From NCBI GenBank assembly GCA_003952965.2, contig CM025850.1:11660962-11724961 (forward strand): a stretch of DNA of 64,000 bases, written 5' to 3'. This document shows positions 61,401 to 64,000 of this stretch, in pieces. Below the pieces are notes generated by a model that saw only the letters and a list, made by a program, of their open reading frames with translations, did no database searches and was not told where the DNA came from. The position numbers and the translations under genes were made by a program. Each line of letters begins with the position of its first letter. Positions within the stretch are counted from its first letter, which is position 1. Source of the stretch: Morella rubra. Lineage: Eukaryota; Streptophyta; Magnoliopsida; Fagales; Myricaceae.

Positions 61401-64000
61401 AAATTCGACAGTCTTGGAAAAATCAGCAGAAGTTTGAATCTACTTTTTCCAACTGCTTTGAATGAGGCTTTGAATTCTTCGGATCAAACTAAACGAACAC
61501 GATGCATGATGGTTGAGTTGGACTTTGAAACGATAGGAAAAAATATATCGGACAAACGGAGCCTACGTACTCTCGGTCTTTAACTTATAAGACCAAACAT
61601 CGTTTTAAGAAGTGAACTAAGAGCTAGCTCCCCCTGGATTATGCCCGGTTTAAGGGTAGGGCAGCCGTTTGGGGACTTTTTAATTTGGGTCAGAGTGGAG
61701 AATGAGGTGCTATATACATTCCATAGTCGATGCTCCAAATGATTGGCTTTTTTATATTCCAAGATGGGACCATTCACCTAATACATAAACTAGCCATAAA
61801 AAAGTCCATTTTTTATTAGAAACACGCGAAAACAGGTATCCACGTAAATAACATCAACTCCGATTAATATACTCTGTAACTTTTTTGCCAAATTGAGTGA
61901 TGCAATTTAGATAGAGACATTCACAATTAATATACATTTTTTACTATTTAATATTATCCATATCAAATTTTGAGTAATATAATTTTTATAGTAAAATTTG
62001 TATACTACGTGTTTATCTTTATGAATTGTATCATATAATTTAGAAAAAAAATTATAGAAATTAATGTTACCATCAACTTAGGCTCTCAATCTCTGGCATG
62101 TATGATTGCTGGTTTTCTGTCCTTGTAGGGTAATCAATCGTCTGTACCGTGACACCCCCATTAATTCAACTGTGGGATTTTCTGGACACCCAATATACAA
62201 GTCATGATGGAGTTTGATTATGGCGACTTTTCTCTGCACATATTCTTCCCAAGAAGTCAAATTTAAGGCTTGAATATCTGCCAAGACAAATCTCGCTCCT
62301 AAAGTGAATTTCCACGGATTATTGTCTTTTGAAAGCTATTTTACAATACAATTAAGTTCTCTAATTACTTGTTTGTTGTTTCTACAAAGTTGCAGAGCAA
62401 CAATATGAGCGAAAATCATGTGTAACTTATGATTAAGAGTTGAAAAACAAGGAATTGTCTAAGCCCAGCAGTCGCCTTGACCAAATCACTAATTGAAATT
62501 CCATATGCTTAATCATTGCCAAAATCGTGATTAGGAATGTAAGCAAGGAGTAGTTGGTGTGGCTTTTTTTTTTCCCATGGGGTCTCCTTTATCCTACGGT
62601 TCCTAGGGTCCCACCCAATAATTCACACATCTCTCTCTCTCTCCCCCTCTCCAACTTATCATTAAAGCCTGCATGACTTCAATAATTGCAATGATCCCAA
62701 AAGCATGACATATCTGACCTGGTCACATCCTCTAGATGTGTATTTTAATTACGACTTGTTTAAAAAGCTAACCCACGCGCGTGGGACCACATGCCCCTCC
62801 TGCTCTTTTAAATTAAACACACCCACCCAAAAAAAGAAAAAAAGAAAAGAAAAAGAAACCCAAGAACTCTAGCTAGCCAGCCTCATTGGATACCTATGTG
62901 ATGGCTTTCATGGGTTAGTTCAAGGAGTCATTGCTACCCACATAGCTGTTAAAAAGACGCAAAAGAAAAGGTAGCTAGCTAGCCACCTTCAATTATGCCA
63001 AGAAAAATTCCTAAAAGAAAAAAAAAAACACAGAACTTTCCTTGAAGTAGGAAAAGATGGTCGTTTTGTCTGCCCAAGCAAAACACATTATTATGGTCAA
63101 ATCTCGTGCCAATCTGACTAATCCTTCCCAATGTTTTTATCTTTCTCTCTGTCCAAACACATCACGCTTACTTCTTTTGGTCGTAATCCACCCAATGGGT
63201 ACCAGACACGTTGGCAATACCAGTAAAGGTGCACTGCTCTGGTTGGCAAGTCAGCGGACCAAAGCGATCAGTCATTTCATATCCAATTGCGTCACTGCAT
63301 AATAATTTTAGCTCGGAAACTGCGAAAGCCTCGGCCTAATTGGCTTTCATCATTTGGAAACAAACAAAACCAACAGTGCATGGATCCCATATAATTGTGA
63401 GTTTGGTAAGAACTCATTAATCATTTTCTCAAATTATCATTATCATGATGACGATCATAATATATAAAAAATTTTAGTCAATGAAACAACAGGAACAAGC
63501 ATTGCTAGCCCTTGGATCACTCATCATTTTCTCATCGTGATTGTGTGACCCTTGTTTGGTAAGAACGCAATAATTTAGAGATACCCAGGAGTAATAATCA
63601 CATCAATTAATTGGTTTTTTTTTCCTTGTTTCAGAAAGAAAACAAGGAGGTCTATTTGGCATACGTAGATATTTTGTGAATAAAATCTTGCACAAATTGT
63701 ATTTAAATATTTGGGTTAGTATTATTTAATGTCTGCCCAATGAAAAATAGTCCAAAAATTGATTAACCAATTATGGAATTACGTAAAAAGGTTGCAGTAA
63801 ATTACTGTTCTCTTGGCAAGAAAAAAAAAAGAAGAAGATATAAAAAGATATTCTCACGCAAATTTTTTTGTCTTCTTTTCCATTGATTGCCGAAAAAGTC
63901 AAAACATTCTATTTTCAAATTTTTTTTAATATCGCAACAGGTTATAGGCTTAAGCTTTGATTATTAGACAAAATCTCTCTTTCTCCCTAGTGTGTGAACC
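58424..64000. other. Long gene-poor stretch to the window end
   Basis: No gene is supported. Contents include a 26-base poly-A tract at 59815-59840, a C/T-rich stretch at 60120-60300 with a 111-codon low-complexity frame, a TA run at 60441-60455 and a CT repeat at 62630-62650. The short frames at 60796-61158, 61356-61583, 62078-62284 and 63057-63302 have no recognised motifs. A minus-strand frame at about 58642-58700 (NDLIEDTGSEEQDLHDLA then stop) follows a good AG acceptor and might be a terminal exon, but nothing upstream supports it. Confidence 0.4.

Overview
The window is nuclear DNA of a flowering plant, most likely a eudicot. The genes have introns with GT/AG borders and encode plant-specific families: a class III secretory peroxidase, a WRC-domain protein, an MTPC2-type cation-efflux transporter and a RING E3 ligase of the MUSE1/MUSE2 type. 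Between them lies long AT-rich sequence with hAT-like, Tourist-like and LINE-type transposon remains and CT/TA microsatellites. The species cannot be named from the sequence.

The main feature is a giant inverted repeat. Bases 1-23887 are an almost exact reverse complement of 23926-47835, separated by a 38-bp loop (23888-23925). Every gene and transposon in the left arm therefore reappears in mirror order and opposite strand in the right arm. Position x in one arm pairs with about 47813-x near the centre, drifting to 47836-x at the outer edge because of small indels. In the stretches I compared, the inner ~5.9 kb of each arm showed no difference, including a 21-base homopolymer. The outer parts differ mainly by single-base indels. 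The centre cuts the MTPC2 gene at an intron/exon border, so both copies lack the N-terminal half. The left arm is still palindromic at base 1. Together this fits a fold-back (strand-switch) assembly artefact best, with the right arm and 47836-64000 as the authentic locus. A very recent genuine inverted duplication is not excluded.

Authentic-looking layout, reading rightwards from the loop: 3' half of MTPC2 (+, 23928-25769); RNase H-like fragment (-, 26761-26967); Tourist-like MITE (27897-28088); about 9 kb without recognisable genes; WRC-domain gene (-, 37607-39418); a gene-poor stretch; duplicated hAT-derived repeats (44113-46375); complete class III peroxidase (+, 47064-48414). The left arm repeats all this in reverse, ending inside the peroxidase at base 1.

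The unique right part holds an intergenic stretch, the RING E3 ligase (+, 50984-52246), and then about 11.7 kb with no confident gene, containing a poly-G tract (55266-55322), a LINE fragment (56566-56802, -) and microsatellites. The genes do not form a pathway. They are ordinary neighbours: cell-wall/apoplastic redox (peroxidase), metal transport (MTPC2), a putative nuclear regulator (WRC) and ubiquitination (RING).
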